NCBI RefSeq assembly: GCF_000943545.1 | Contig: NZ_JTHP01000055.1 | Span: forward strand, 1-47,144 | DNA: 47,144 nt | Direction of reading: 5' to 3' | Origin: Paenibacillus terrae | GTDB taxonomy: Bacteria; Bacillota; Bacilli; Paenibacillales; Paenibacillaceae | Part shown: positions 8,467 to 16,260 of the stretch, one piece after another | Layout: each line of letters opens with the position of its first letter | Numbering within the stretch: the first letter of the stretch is position 1 | The notes under the pieces: model-generated | The model's database searches: none | Told to the model about the DNA's origin: nothing | What the model saw: only the letters and a program-made list of their open reading frames with translations | Made by a program: the position numbers and the translations under genes

Positions 8467-10541
8467 GGTAGGTTCCTCCCTGTCCCTAATTTACTGTGAA
8501 AAAATTCAGCCAGTTCACTCGATATATAATTGGCGATATGCTCACGGCTACCGTGTTTCAGTAGCGTAACCATGTCTTCCCGAAGTAGTAATGCACTAAT
8601 CTCGCTCAATACCTCCAGGCTTTCTCTCGGCAGCTCGCGAGGTCCCAACATAAGCAACACGCAATCTACCTGTTCGCCTGTATCCGCTAGCAGCGGCTCT
8701 GCCAGCTTATACAGCGTTAGCGAAGGCTCGCGAATATAGTGGCTGCGCGTATGAAACAAAGCAATGGAGGTATCAGGGATAACCTGACTCCCCTGGCGCT
8801 CTCTTTCCATGAGCTGTGCAGCAATGGTAGTAGGCTCTGTGACGTTCCCCCGCCCCGCCTCCAGCATGCAGATAGCCTGTACGGTAGCGCGCATATCCAT
8901 CCCCTGATTTTCCAGCGTATACACTTGAAATTGCTGTACAATGTGTACAATTTCCTCAAGACTTTTTCGCAGCCCGGTGAGCCACTCCATGCCCTGACCG
9001 GGCTGAACGGCCTGCTCCTGCTGCTGATCATTGGGATCCTTGAGTGTAATATGCTGGATAAAATGTCGCAGACGGTCACTCTCCTCCTGCGTCAGCAGCG
9101 GGCTGATCTTGAGATAGCGATCCGGTTCAAGCGGTAGCTCCACCGTCGAAATGATCAGATCATAATCTTCTTTCGGAATCCGCGCCGCCTCGTACCATGA
9201 GGCCCTATCCACGATTTTGATCTGTGGCAGCTCCTTGGCGAGCCTTGTTGCCAGTAGCCTGGATGATCCAATGCCGCTCGTGCAGACGACGATGGCCCGC
9301 ACCTCCCGCCGCAATTGTCGCAGCCGCTCCAGCGAAGCCCCGAAATGCATGACGAGAAATCCGATCTCTTCATCCGGCACTTCCATTTCTGTCATGTCCG
9401 CCGCAGCCTTCTTCACCGAGTCGAACAAGCTGCCGTAATCCTTGCGGATTTGCTGGAGCAGGGGATTACGGATGGATCTGCCTTCCTTCAAGCGTTTGAG
9501 TACCGGAGCCATATGGGCAATCAGCCCTTCACGCAGAACACGATCCTCTGCCAATGGCGTGTCTGTCTCTTCCTCTACACGACGAATCAACTCATGAACC
9601 GACTCCAGCAGTACGAGATCATCCAACGGCAGCAGCCGGGTAGAATGATCCTCGGCATCACGGAACAGCAGTCTGAAATAAGATCGTTCCGGCTCCGGAA
9701 AATCAATATCCAGCGCCTCTGACAATTCCGTGCATATGCGTTCCACCATAGCTGTGCGCAGCATGATATTCTCATCCGAATCTGTTTTGGAATACGAGAG
9801 ACGATGGTCCACAACGTATCCGAGTCGCAGACGTGCCAGCGAAACGCAAATTTGAATCAACAGCTCCATATATTTGCTTTCCACCATGTTTTTCAGCCAT
9901 TTCTCATGGGGCTGCCAGAGGGCATTTTCCACGGTCAGCAGGTTCTCTCTGCCAATCATCTCCAGCAACTTGTTAGCGACACGTGTCACAGGACGAAGCT
10001 CCTCCCGGCTGGAAAACAGATCCGATTCATCCAAATACTCTAGAGCCAGCTCGGAAATCGCCCGTCTTTTGTCCGTCTCCCGGCCTGTAATCTCGACGCC
10101 GTACCCGCGTCTGCGCACAAGCACGAGTCCCCGTTCCCCGATCCAGTCTTGCAATTCGTCCAGATCATGACTGACAGTAGTTACCGTGACCTTCAAATCA
10201 GCAGCCAGCGCCAGCAGCTTGATCGGCTCCTGTGTATCCAGCAGCATACAGAGAACCACGATCTTTCTTTCCTCAGCCGAATATTCGTCCGACTTCGTAT
10301 GCATCAATTGCTCCCGCAGACATACAAGCTGATCTGAGTCGGCATCCACATAGATTCCAATCCCTGATTTTTTCTCCAGCTTTACCTCATGAGCCGCTAA
10401 CCAATGCTCGACTGCACTGAGTTCCCGGTGAACCGTCCTTGTGCTGACATTGATCTTCTCGGCAATTTCCCCGGCAGTTACCTCTTTGGACTGCTCCAGA
10501 AGATATTCCACGATGTCACGTTGTCGTTTCGTAATATTCAT
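8463..10541 (-). CDS. mtlR: PRD-containing transcriptional activator of the mannitol operon
   Basis: A 692-aa regulator with the usual MtlR layout. Two winged-helix HTH segments occupy about 1-80 (VTAGEIAEKINVSTRTVHREL) and 105-165. Two PTS regulation domains follow (about 180-290 and 300-410, with LIAHM and LVMHFGA histidines). Next is a GatB-like EIIB domain with VVCTSGIGSSRLLATRL, whose Cys is the phosphorylation or contact site. The C-terminal EIIA-Mtl-like domain (about 545-690) has ALFHTRSH. In this family HPr-P phosphorylation of PRD2 activates, and phosphorylation of or contact with the EIIB/EIIA-like domains reports mannitol transport. The gene lies between mtlA and mtlF, with an 80-bp gap to mtlA, so it is probably autoregulated. 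Confidence 0.95.
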   Translation of the reverse strand: MNITKRQRDIVEYLLEQSKEVTAGEIAEKINVSTRTVHRELSAVEHWLAAHEVKLEKKSGIGIYVDADSDQLVCLREQLMHTKSDEYSAEERKIVVLCMLLDTQEPIKLLALAADLKVTVTTVSHDLDELQDWIGERGLVLVRRRGYGVEITGRETDKRRAISELALEYLDESDLFSSREELRPVTRVANKLLEMIGRENLLTVENALWQPHEKWLKNMVESKYMELLIQICVSLARLRLGYVVDHRLSYSKTDSDENIMLRTAMVERICTELSEALDIDFPEPERSYFRLLFRDAEDHSTRLLPLDDLVLLESVHELIRRVEEETDTPLAEDRVLREGLIAHMAPVLKRLKEGRSIRNPLLQQIRKDYGSLFDSVKKAAADMTEMEVPDEEIGFLVMHFGASLERLRQLRREVRAIVVCTSGIGSSRLLATRLAKELPQIKIVDRASWYEAARIPKEDYDLIISTVELPLEPDRYLKISPLLTQEESDRLRHFIQHITLKDPNDQQQEQAVQPGQGMEWLTGLRKSLEEIVHIVQQFQVYTLENQGMDMRATVQAICMLEAGRGNVTEPTTIAAQLMERERQGSQVIPDTSIALFHTRSHYIREPSLTLYKLAEPLLADTGEQVDCVLLMLGPRELPRESLEVLSEISALLLREDMVTLLKHGSREHIANYISSELAEFFHSKLGTGRNLP

Positions 10542-10621
10542 AAGCGCATACCGTTCCTTCCCAAGCTCATCCCCTCCGCAGAATACCTACTGCACACAGG
10601 CGGCCTGACTACTACGGTGGA

Positions 10622-12100
10622 TTAAGAATCGGATTTCAGACGTTCCACCAGCGCTTCGTATTCAGGGCTCTTCAGGAAATTGTCAATGGAAATGTGCTCG
10701 GCATTCGGAGCTACCGTTTTAGCCCGGTCTGTCAACGTTTTTTGCGTAATGACAATATCTGTATCCTGCGGAATCTCACTGATTGCCGTGTTCGTTACCG
10801 TAACGTCCACACCCGCCTGCTTCATTTTTTTGCGTAAAATCGAGGCGCCCATAGCGCTTGAGCCCATACCTGCATCACAGGAAAAGACGATCTTGTTCAC
10901 ATCTGATTTATCCTTGACCGTTTGAACTTCGGCAATCTTCGCAGCAATATCAGCTTCGCGGTTATCTTCCGTTACAGCGACGTTTTCGCTTGCACCTTTG
11001 CTTTGAGTTTTCATATCCTTCATGCGGGATGCCGCTTCCTCAAGCCCCTCTTCTTTTTGCTTACCTGTCTTGAGTAATACAGCAGCCACAGCAAACGATA
11101 CGACCGCAGCAGCAATCACACCGCTCAGCATTGGCAAATATCCGCCTTTTGGCGTCATCAGGAAATAAGCGATGATACTACCCGGTGATGGTGCTGCAAC
11201 CAGTCCGGCACCTGTCAGCATGAAACAGAACGTTCCCACCATGCCTCCTGCTATAGCAGCAAGAATCAGAATCGGCTTCATCAAAATATAAGGGAAATAA
11301 ATTTCATGAATCCCGCCGAAAAAGTGAATGATAACCGCGCCAGGAGCCGACGACCTCGCAGAACCTTTACCAAACAGGCAGTAGGCCAGCAAAATACCGA
11401 GCCCCGGTCCAGGGTTGGATTCCAGCATGAACAAAATGGATTTGCCTGTTCTTGAAGCTTCCTCCAGCGCAATCGGACTCAATACTCCGTGGTTCAGCGC
11501 GTTGTTTAAAAACAATACTTTTCCGGGCTCAATAATGAGATTGACGAGCGGCAACAGCCCTGCGTTCACGAGGAACTGTACCCCTGCTGACAACACTTGA
11601 CTGATAATTTGTACAAACGGGCCGATTGCCACATGGGCAAGCAACGCTAAAATCGCCCCGATAATCCCTGCCGAGAAGTTATTGACCAGCATTTCAAAGC
11701 CTGATTTAACTTTGCCGTCAATCGCTTTGTCGAATTTCTTCAATATCCATGCAGCCAGCGGACCAGCTACCATCGCGCCGAGGAACATCGGAATGTCCGC
11801 CCCGACAATGACACCCATCGTCATAATGGCCCCGATCACACCTCCGCGCTGTCCGTGAATCATCGTGCCACCCGTATAACCGATCAGCAGCGGCAGCAAA
11901 TAATTTTTCATTGGATCAACCAGTTGTGCAAAACCCTCATTCGGGAACCATCCGGTCGGAATAAAAAGTGCCGTGATCAATCCCCACGCGATAAAGGCCC
12001 CCATATTGGGCATAACCATACCACTGAGAAAACGGCCAAAACGCTGTACGGCAACGCGCGCGCCACCGTTTGAATTGGACTTTGCGTCCACTGTGCTCAT
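10622..12100 (-). CDS. mtlA: Mannitol PTS EIICB permease
   Basis: A 492-aa membrane permease that imports mannitol and phosphorylates it to mannitol 1-phosphate. The EIIC domain (about 1-340, multiple membrane segments) contains the sugar-binding GGIHEIYFPYI motif. A charged linker (about 345-395) joins it to the EIIB domain with FSCDAGMGSSAMGASIL, whose Cys carries the phosphate. There is no EIIA; that is MtlF. The ATG at 12100 is chosen because AAGGAGG lies 8 nt ahead; the longer reading to 12127 runs through this ribosome site. First gene of mtlARFD. Its leader contains a full copy of the 116-bp palindromic repeat ending 22 nt upstream of the start. Confidence 0.96.
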   Translation of the reverse strand: MSTVDAKSNSNGGARVAVQRFGRFLSGMVMPNMGAFIAWGLITALFIPTGWFPNEGFAQLVDPMKNYLLPLLIGYTGGTMIHGQRGGVIGAIMTMGVIVGADIPMFLGAMVAGPLAAWILKKFDKAIDGKVKSGFEMLVNNFSAGIIGAILALLAHVAIGPFVQIISQVLSAGVQFLVNAGLLPLVNLIIEPGKVLFLNNALNHGVLSPIALEEASRTGKSILFMLESNPGPGLGILLAYCLFGKGSARSSAPGAVIIHFFGGIHEIYFPYILMKPILILAAIAGGMVGTFCFMLTGAGLVAAPSPGSIIAYFLMTPKGGYLPMLSGVIAAAVVSFAVAAVLLKTGKQKEEGLEEAASRMKDMKTQSKGASENVAVTEDNREADIAAKIAEVQTVKDKSDVNKIVFSCDAGMGSSAMGASILRKKMKQAGVDVTVTNTAISEIPQDTDIVITQKTLTDRAKTVAPNAEHISIDNFLKSPEYEALVERLKSDS

Positions 12101-12122
12101 ATTCATATCCTCCTTATAGGTC

Positions 12123-12238
12123 AGCATTTTGCATCATTCGATTCCCAACGCTCGAAAGTACAATAGATAGACGAACTAAACCGTTTCGATCTATTTATTG
12201 CTGATTTGAAATCGCTCTTGGGATTGTTGCAAAATACT
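12123..12238. repeat. 116-bp palindromic repeat, copy B (mtlA leader)
   Basis: Aligns along its whole length with 37445-37560. The central 40 bp agree at 35 positions, with two 2-nt indels outside. Outer ends are AGCATTTTGCA and TGCAAAATACT. The central arms CAATAGATAGA (12161-12171) and TCTATTTATTG (12190-12200) flank an 18-nt loop. Two imperfect direct copies of CGATTnnnnnCGCTC lie between outer and inner arms. See the findings. Confidence 0.85.
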
Positions 12239-12508
12239 CAGGTAAAAGCATCACTACCTTTTCTTAAAATTTATACTAAATGACAACGCTATCTTCATCA
12301 ACGAAATGAAAACGTACTTTCGTCATGAACGTTGATGACAACATTTAAATTTAAGATAAACAGGCGCGAAATCATTCTGCATAATTCCTCTTAATTTGGT
12401 CTGTAACATGAGTATTTAGTCGAAAAACCATCCTGTCATAATTTATGTATGAGATCTATCCTCTAAAAAAGAGAAAAGAACGTAATTACGCTTGCCAAAA
12501 AAGACAGC
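12239..12508 (-). promoter_or_regulatory. mtlA promoter region with dyad
   Basis: This stretch has no gene. It contains a perfect 9-bp inverted repeat TCATCAACG/CGTTGATGA (12295-12303 and 12330-12338) enclosing a second one, CGAAA/TTTCG. On the minus strand GTTGTCAT occurs twice. TATAAA (12270-12275, minus strand) is a possible -10 with no good -35, as expected for an activator-dependent promoter. The dyads are candidate MtlR sites; the published B. subtilis operator (TTGnCACA-N4-TGTGnCAA) is not present as such. Confidence 0.4.
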
Positions 12509-12548
12509 AAAAAATAGCCGCTGTACCAATTCATCGCGACTATTTTTA
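12509..12548 (-). terminator. gcvH terminator
   Basis: On the minus strand AAAATAGTCGC pairs with GCGGCTATTTT (11 bp, one G-U), and the second arm runs into a T-rich tract. It is about 60 nt after the gcvH stop. The A-rich left arm could also serve the opposite strand. Confidence 0.6.
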
Positions 12549-12609
12549 TACAAAATCAAGCGGACAAACGCCGCTATTATTCAGTTATCCAACCTACATT
12601 GCCCCATTA

Positions 12610-13005
12610 TTACTCATTGGCAGTCAAGTGCTCGTACTGATCCGCAGACAGCAGTTTGCTTAGTGCTTTCTCTACATCTTCTCCAATCTCCACTTCGATC
12701 ATCCAGCCTTTTTCATAGGGAGACTCGTTCACCAGCTCAGGCGTACTTTCCAGCGCTTCATTCACCTTCAACACCGTTCCCGTCACCGGAGCGAACAGGT
12801 CGGATACTGTCTTTACCGATTCAATAGTACCAATCTCTGCCCCCTGCTCAATCGTTGCTCCTTCCCCAGGCAGCTCCACAAAAACGATATCCCCCAGTTG
12901 ATGCTGTGCAAAGTCCGTAATACCGATTCGTACCGTTCCATCCTCTGTGCGCTGAACCCATTCATGTTCTTCCGTGTACCACAATTGCTGCTTCACTTCA
13001 CTCAT
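12610..13005 (-). CDS. gcvH: Glycine cleavage system H protein
   Basis: A 131-aa lipoyl carrier that shuttles the aminomethyl group between the P protein, T protein and dihydrolipoyl dehydrogenase. It has the family start LWYTEEHEWV, and IESVKTVSD places the lipoyl-lysine at residue 65. The ATG at 13005 gives the usual length; seven further codons upstream are open but have no ribosome site. It is transcribed away from gcvT-gcvPA-gcvPB, and its own promoter (minus strand TTGACA 13091-13096, 16 nt, CATAAT 13069-13074) is not under the glycine riboswitch. In Firmicutes the H protein is also a lipoyl relay for 2-oxoacid dehydrogenases, which fits separate control. Confidence 0.96.
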   Translation of the reverse strand: MSEVKQQLWYTEEHEWVQRTEDGTVRIGITDFAQHQLGDIVFVELPGEGATIEQGAEIGTIESVKTVSDLFAPVTGTVLKVNEALESTPELVNESPYEKGWMIEVEIGEDVEKALSKLLSADQYEHLTANE

Positions 13006-13068
13006 CCTGCTCCGCCTCGCTTTCATATGGATTACATCGTTTCGCCTTCCCGTCTGTGACAGGTTAAG

Positions 13069-13096
13069 ATTATGACAACAAGAACTCTCATGTCAA
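13069..13096 (-). promoter_or_regulatory. Sigma-A promoter for gcvH
   Basis: Minus strand -35 TTGACA (6/6) at 13091-13096, 16-nt spacer, -10 CATAAT (5/6) at 13069-13074, about 65 nt before the gcvH start. Confidence 0.65.
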
Positions 13097-13228
13097 TAAT
13101 ACTAACAAAAATATTTCACATTTCTCCATATATCGTTCTAACTAAAAATACGGCAGGATATAATAAACGCTTACATATCCTTATTTATGAATAAAATGTT
13201 TTATAAAATGATATTGATGACATTTTTG

Positions 13229-13257
13229 TTGACATTTCGAATAAATTTGCGTATTAA
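13229..13257 (+). promoter_or_regulatory. Sigma-A promoter for riboswitch-gcvT
   Basis: TTGACA (13229-13234, perfect -35), a spacer of exactly 17 nt, TATTAA (13252-13257). Transcription would start near 13264, about 48 nt before the first riboswitch helix. Confidence 0.75.
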
Positions 13258-13311
13258 TGGGTTATAACAAGTGCTTTTGGAAATACCCGATAACTGTAAA
13301 CGCGGATGAAC

Positions 13312-13586
13312 GTGGAGGGAGAGACTGCCAAAACTCGCATAGCTGTTGCCGCCTGTAAAACAAGGCAGCAAGCGAGTCGGATCAAGCTATAACCAACCGG
13401 CAGGACCGGATGACGTATAGCTGTTCCAGAGGCAGCGCCGAAGGAGTAAACCTGCACCGCAGGTGAATCTCTCAGGCAAAAGGACCTCTGCCGGACGCAT
13501 CTCTGGAGAGCATTCGCCATACAGGCGGATCACCCAAGGGGAAACCTGGTACGCACCGGGGTAACTCTCAGGTATCAAGGACAGAG
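13312..13586 (+). promoter_or_regulatory. Tandem glycine riboswitch with enlarged aptamer 1
   Basis: Two glycine aptamers in series. Aptamer 1 (13312-13491): P1 arms GTGGAGG (13312-13318) and CCTCTGC (13485-13491), the core GGAGAG-type strand, GCGCCGAAGGAGTAAACC, then CTCTCAGGCAAAAGGAC. Aptamer 2 (13501-13586): CTCTGGAGAG, CCCAAGGGGAAACC, AACTCTCAGGTATCAAGGACAGAG. The order and conserved words match B. subtilis gcvT. Aptamer 1 has about 100 extra nt between ACTGCC (13324-13329) and GGCAG (13431-13435). Glycine binding normally favours read-through of the terminator that follows, so gcvT, and perhaps gcvPA/PB, would be induced by glycine. Confidence 0.95.
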
Positions 13587-13589
13587 CTG

Positions 13590-13627
13590 AAAAAAAGTGT
13601 GTGGACTGCCGTCCATACGTTTTTTTC
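13590..13627 (+). terminator. Riboswitch-controlled terminator
   Basis: GTGTGTGGAC-TGCC-GTCCATACG followed by seven T, directly after the second aptamer and before the gcvT ribosome site. Its A-rich 5' side also pairs with the T tract. This is the likely expression platform. Confidence 0.85.
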
Positions 13628-13674
13628 GGCCTGTCTTTTTTGTTTAGCTGATCACACTGGATAGGAGTGAAAAA

Positions 13675-14775
13675 ATGACTAACTTGCGAAAAACGCCGCT
13701 GTATTCCTCCTACGGCACGCTGTCGGGGGTTCGTTGCATTGATTTTGGCGGCTGGGAGCTACCTGTACAGTTCAGTGGCATTCAAAAGGAGCATGAGGCC
13801 GTCCGACAACGTGCGGGATTGTTCGATGTATCGCATATGGGTGAATTCTTGGTCGAAGGCCAGGAAGCCGAAGCATTCCTGCAACAGGTGACGACGAACG
13901 ATGTCAGTCAGTTGGAGCCAGGTCAGGCCCAATACTCGCTCCTGTGTTACCCGGATGGAGGTGTAGTAGACGACTTGCTTGTTTACTGTAAAGGGTCGGA
14001 GCGTTACATGCTCGTTGTGAATGCCTCCAATATCGACAAAGATTGGGATTGGCTGCTTCGCCATGCTCCTGCATCCGTTCATCTGGAAAACGTATCAGAT
14101 GCGGTAGCACTGCTGGCATTGCAAGGACCTGAAGCTGCGCGTATTGCCGCAGCCGTGACAGACACGGACATTACGAAGCTGGCATCCTTCCGATTCAATG
14201 AGGATGTGCAATTGTTCGGGGCAAAAGCGCTCGTCTCCCGCACCGGATACACGGGGGAAGACGGCTTTGAATTTTATGTGCCCACGGCGGATGCACCGGC
14301 AGTGTGGGACGGATTGCTTCGCATCGGTGAGCCGTATGGTCTGGTTCCCGCCGGACTTGGAGCCAGGGATACGCTGCGCTTCGAGGCGCGGCTACCGCTG
14401 TACGGACAGGAGTTGTCCGCTACCATTTCGCCACTGGAAGCTGGTTTAGGTTTCTTCGTCAAGCTGAATAAGGGAGATTTTATCGGCAGAGAGGCCCTGC
14501 AACGTCAGAAAGAACAAGGTATTCCACGCAAGCTGATCGGACTGGAAATGCTCGACCGCGGCATCCCGCGTGCCCATTATCCCGTTTTTACGGAAGGACA
14601 GCAAATTGGCGAGGTCACAACGGGAACCCAGTCGCCCACCTTAAAGCGTAATCTGGGTTTGGCTCTGGTGGACAGTCGTTTCAGTTCCCTATCCACACCG
14701 CTGGAGGTCGAGATTCGTGGCAAGCGCCTGCGCGCCGAGGTGGTAGCAGCGCCCTTTTATAAACGTCCACGCTGA
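13675..14775 (+). CDS. gcvT: Glycine cleavage system T protein (aminomethyltransferase)
   Basis: A 366-aa enzyme that moves the methylene group from aminomethyl-lipoyl-GcvH to tetrahydrofolate and releases ammonia. Family marks: YGTLSGVRCIDFGGWELPVQFSG-type start (residues 13-35), LFDVSHMGE (48-56), the folate-binding middle part, SRTGYTGEDGFEFY (about 188-201) and the GLGARDTLRFEA block. The ATG is preceded by AGGAGTG at about 6 nt. It follows the glycine riboswitch and terminator. A 129-bp gap separates it from gcvPA, more than in B. subtilis, where the genes are close. Confidence 0.97.
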   Translation: MTNLRKTPLYSSYGTLSGVRCIDFGGWELPVQFSGIQKEHEAVRQRAGLFDVSHMGEFLVEGQEAEAFLQQVTTNDVSQLEPGQAQYSLLCYPDGGVVDDLLVYCKGSERYMLVVNASNIDKDWDWLLRHAPASVHLENVSDAVALLALQGPEAARIAAAVTDTDITKLASFRFNEDVQLFGAKALVSRTGYTGEDGFEFYVPTADAPAVWDGLLRIGEPYGLVPAGLGARDTLRFEARLPLYGQELSATISPLEAGLGFFVKLNKGDFIGREALQRQKEQGIPRKLIGLEMLDRGIPRAHYPVFTEGQQIGEVTTGTQSPTLKRNLGLALVDSRFSSLSTPLEVEIRGKRLRAEVVAAPFYKRPR

Positions 14776-14904
14776 TTTAAATGCTCGGCTTACTATAACT
14801 ATCGTGATCCATTACTAACGCTGCCCAGTTGGCAATCGTTTATTAATCATTTGTTAATCGTTCTACGTTTTTACGATTTTGTTGGTTGAAAGGAGCCAGA
14901 CCCA

Positions 14905-16260
14905 ATGAAACAACATCGCTATCTTCCCATGACTGAACAGGATCAAGCCGAAATGCTACGCGCGGTCGGCGCATCGTCTATCGACGATCTATTCAGCGAT
15001 ATTCCTGAGGCTATCCGGTATAAAGGGGAGCTTCCTCTGTCTTCTCGGCTAGACGAAAGAGCCTTAACCCGCCACTTATCAGGACTGGCCGGGCAAAATG
15101 CCAATACCGACACGCACGCCAGCTTTCTCGGCGCAGGGATTTACGATCATCATATTCCGTCTGTCATCCAGCATATCACTTCGCGCTCGGAATTTTATAC
15201 GGCCTACACTCCTTATCAGCCGGAGGTAAGCCAGGGCGAGCTGCAAGCCATCTTCGAATTCCAATCGTATATATGCGAATTAACAGGCATGGCTGTAGCC
15301 AATGCCAGTATGTATGATGGAGCGACTGCGCTGGCAGAAGCGGGCTCATTGGCCGCCGCTGCCACCCGCCGCAAGCAGCTCATCGTATCGCGGACCGTAC
15401 ATCCGGAGGCACGTCAGGTGTTGGCTGCCTATGCGCGCGGGCTGGATTTGGATATCGTGGAGATCGACTGTGCAGACGGTGTAACCGACGTGAAAGCATT
15501 AGCGGCAGCCGTATCGGAACAGACGGCGGCTGTTTTGGTCCAAAGCCCTAATTTTTTCGGGGCCGTGGAAAACCTAAAGCCGATGGCTGACCTGATCCAT
15601 GCGCACAAGGGGCTTATGGTCGTCAGCGCCAATCCGCTGGCGTTAGGCCTGCTGGAAGCACCCGGCAAGCAGGGCGCGGATATTGTCGTAGGAGACGCGC
15701 AGCCGCTTGGCATCTCCTCCTCCCTCGGCGGCCCGACCTGCGGCTACTTTGCCGTTTCTCAGGCTCATATGCGTCGTATCCCCGGCCGTATTGTGGGCCA
15801 GACCACAGACCGCAACGGCAAACGCGGCTTCGTGCTGACCTTGCAGGCACGGGAGCAGCATATCCGCCGGGAAAAGGCCACCTCTAATATATGCTCCAAT
15901 CAGGCGCTGCTCGCTTTATCTGCCTCTGTGTATTTGTCCGTCATGGGTAGACAGGGCATCGCGGAAGTAGCCGAGCTAAACTTGCACAAAAGCCGCTACG
16001 CATTGGAGCAATTACTCGGCTTGAAGGGCGTAACCGCCTCTTTTACCGCACCCACCTTTAACGAGTTTGCCCTTCGGTTACCTGAGGGTACGGATATAAA
16101 TAAACTGCAAGCCGGATTGCTTGCTGCCGGATTTATCGGTGGCTACGATTTAGGGCGGGATTATGAGGAATATGCAGGTCACATACTAATTGCCGTGACA
16201 GAGCAACGGACAAAGGAAGAGATCGACCAATTCGTGCACATCTTGGGGGGATTGCTATGA
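14905..16260 (+). CDS. gcvPA: Glycine dehydrogenase (decarboxylating) subunit 1
   Basis: A 451-aa N-terminal half of the split P protein (alpha subunit). It starts with the usual HRYLPMTEQDQAEML. The segment SMYDGATALAEA and a PLP-fold core are present, but the catalytic PLP lysine is on the GcvPB subunit, as in all split P proteins. With GcvPB it decarboxylates glycine and loads the aminomethyl group onto lipoyl-GcvH. Ribosome site AAAGGAG 12 nt before the ATG. The stop overlaps the gcvPB start (ATGA), giving coupled translation and equal subunit amounts. Confidence 0.97.
   Translation: MKQHRYLPMTEQDQAEMLRAVGASSIDDLFSDIPEAIRYKGELPLSSRLDERALTRHLSGLAGQNANTDTHASFLGAGIYDHHIPSVIQHITSRSEFYTAYTPYQPEVSQGELQAIFEFQSYICELTGMAVANASMYDGATALAEAGSLAAAATRRKQLIVSRTVHPEARQVLAAYARGLDLDIVEIDCADGVTDVKALAAAVSEQTAAVLVQSPNFFGAVENLKPMADLIHAHKGLMVVSANPLALGLLEAPGKQGADIVVGDAQPLGISSSLGGPTCGYFAVSQAHMRRIPGRIVGQTTDRNGKRGFVLTLQAREQHIRREKATSNICSNQALLALSASVYLSVMGRQGIAEVAELNLHKSRYALEQLLGLKGVTASFTAPTFNEFALRLPEGTDINKLQAGLLAAGFIGGYDLGRDYEEYAGHILIAVTEQRTKEEIDQFVHILGGLL

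Noticed and set aside
12445..12663. 72-codon frame between mtlA and gcvH
   Set aside because: Covers the gcvH terminator and the gcvH 3' end; no ribosome site.
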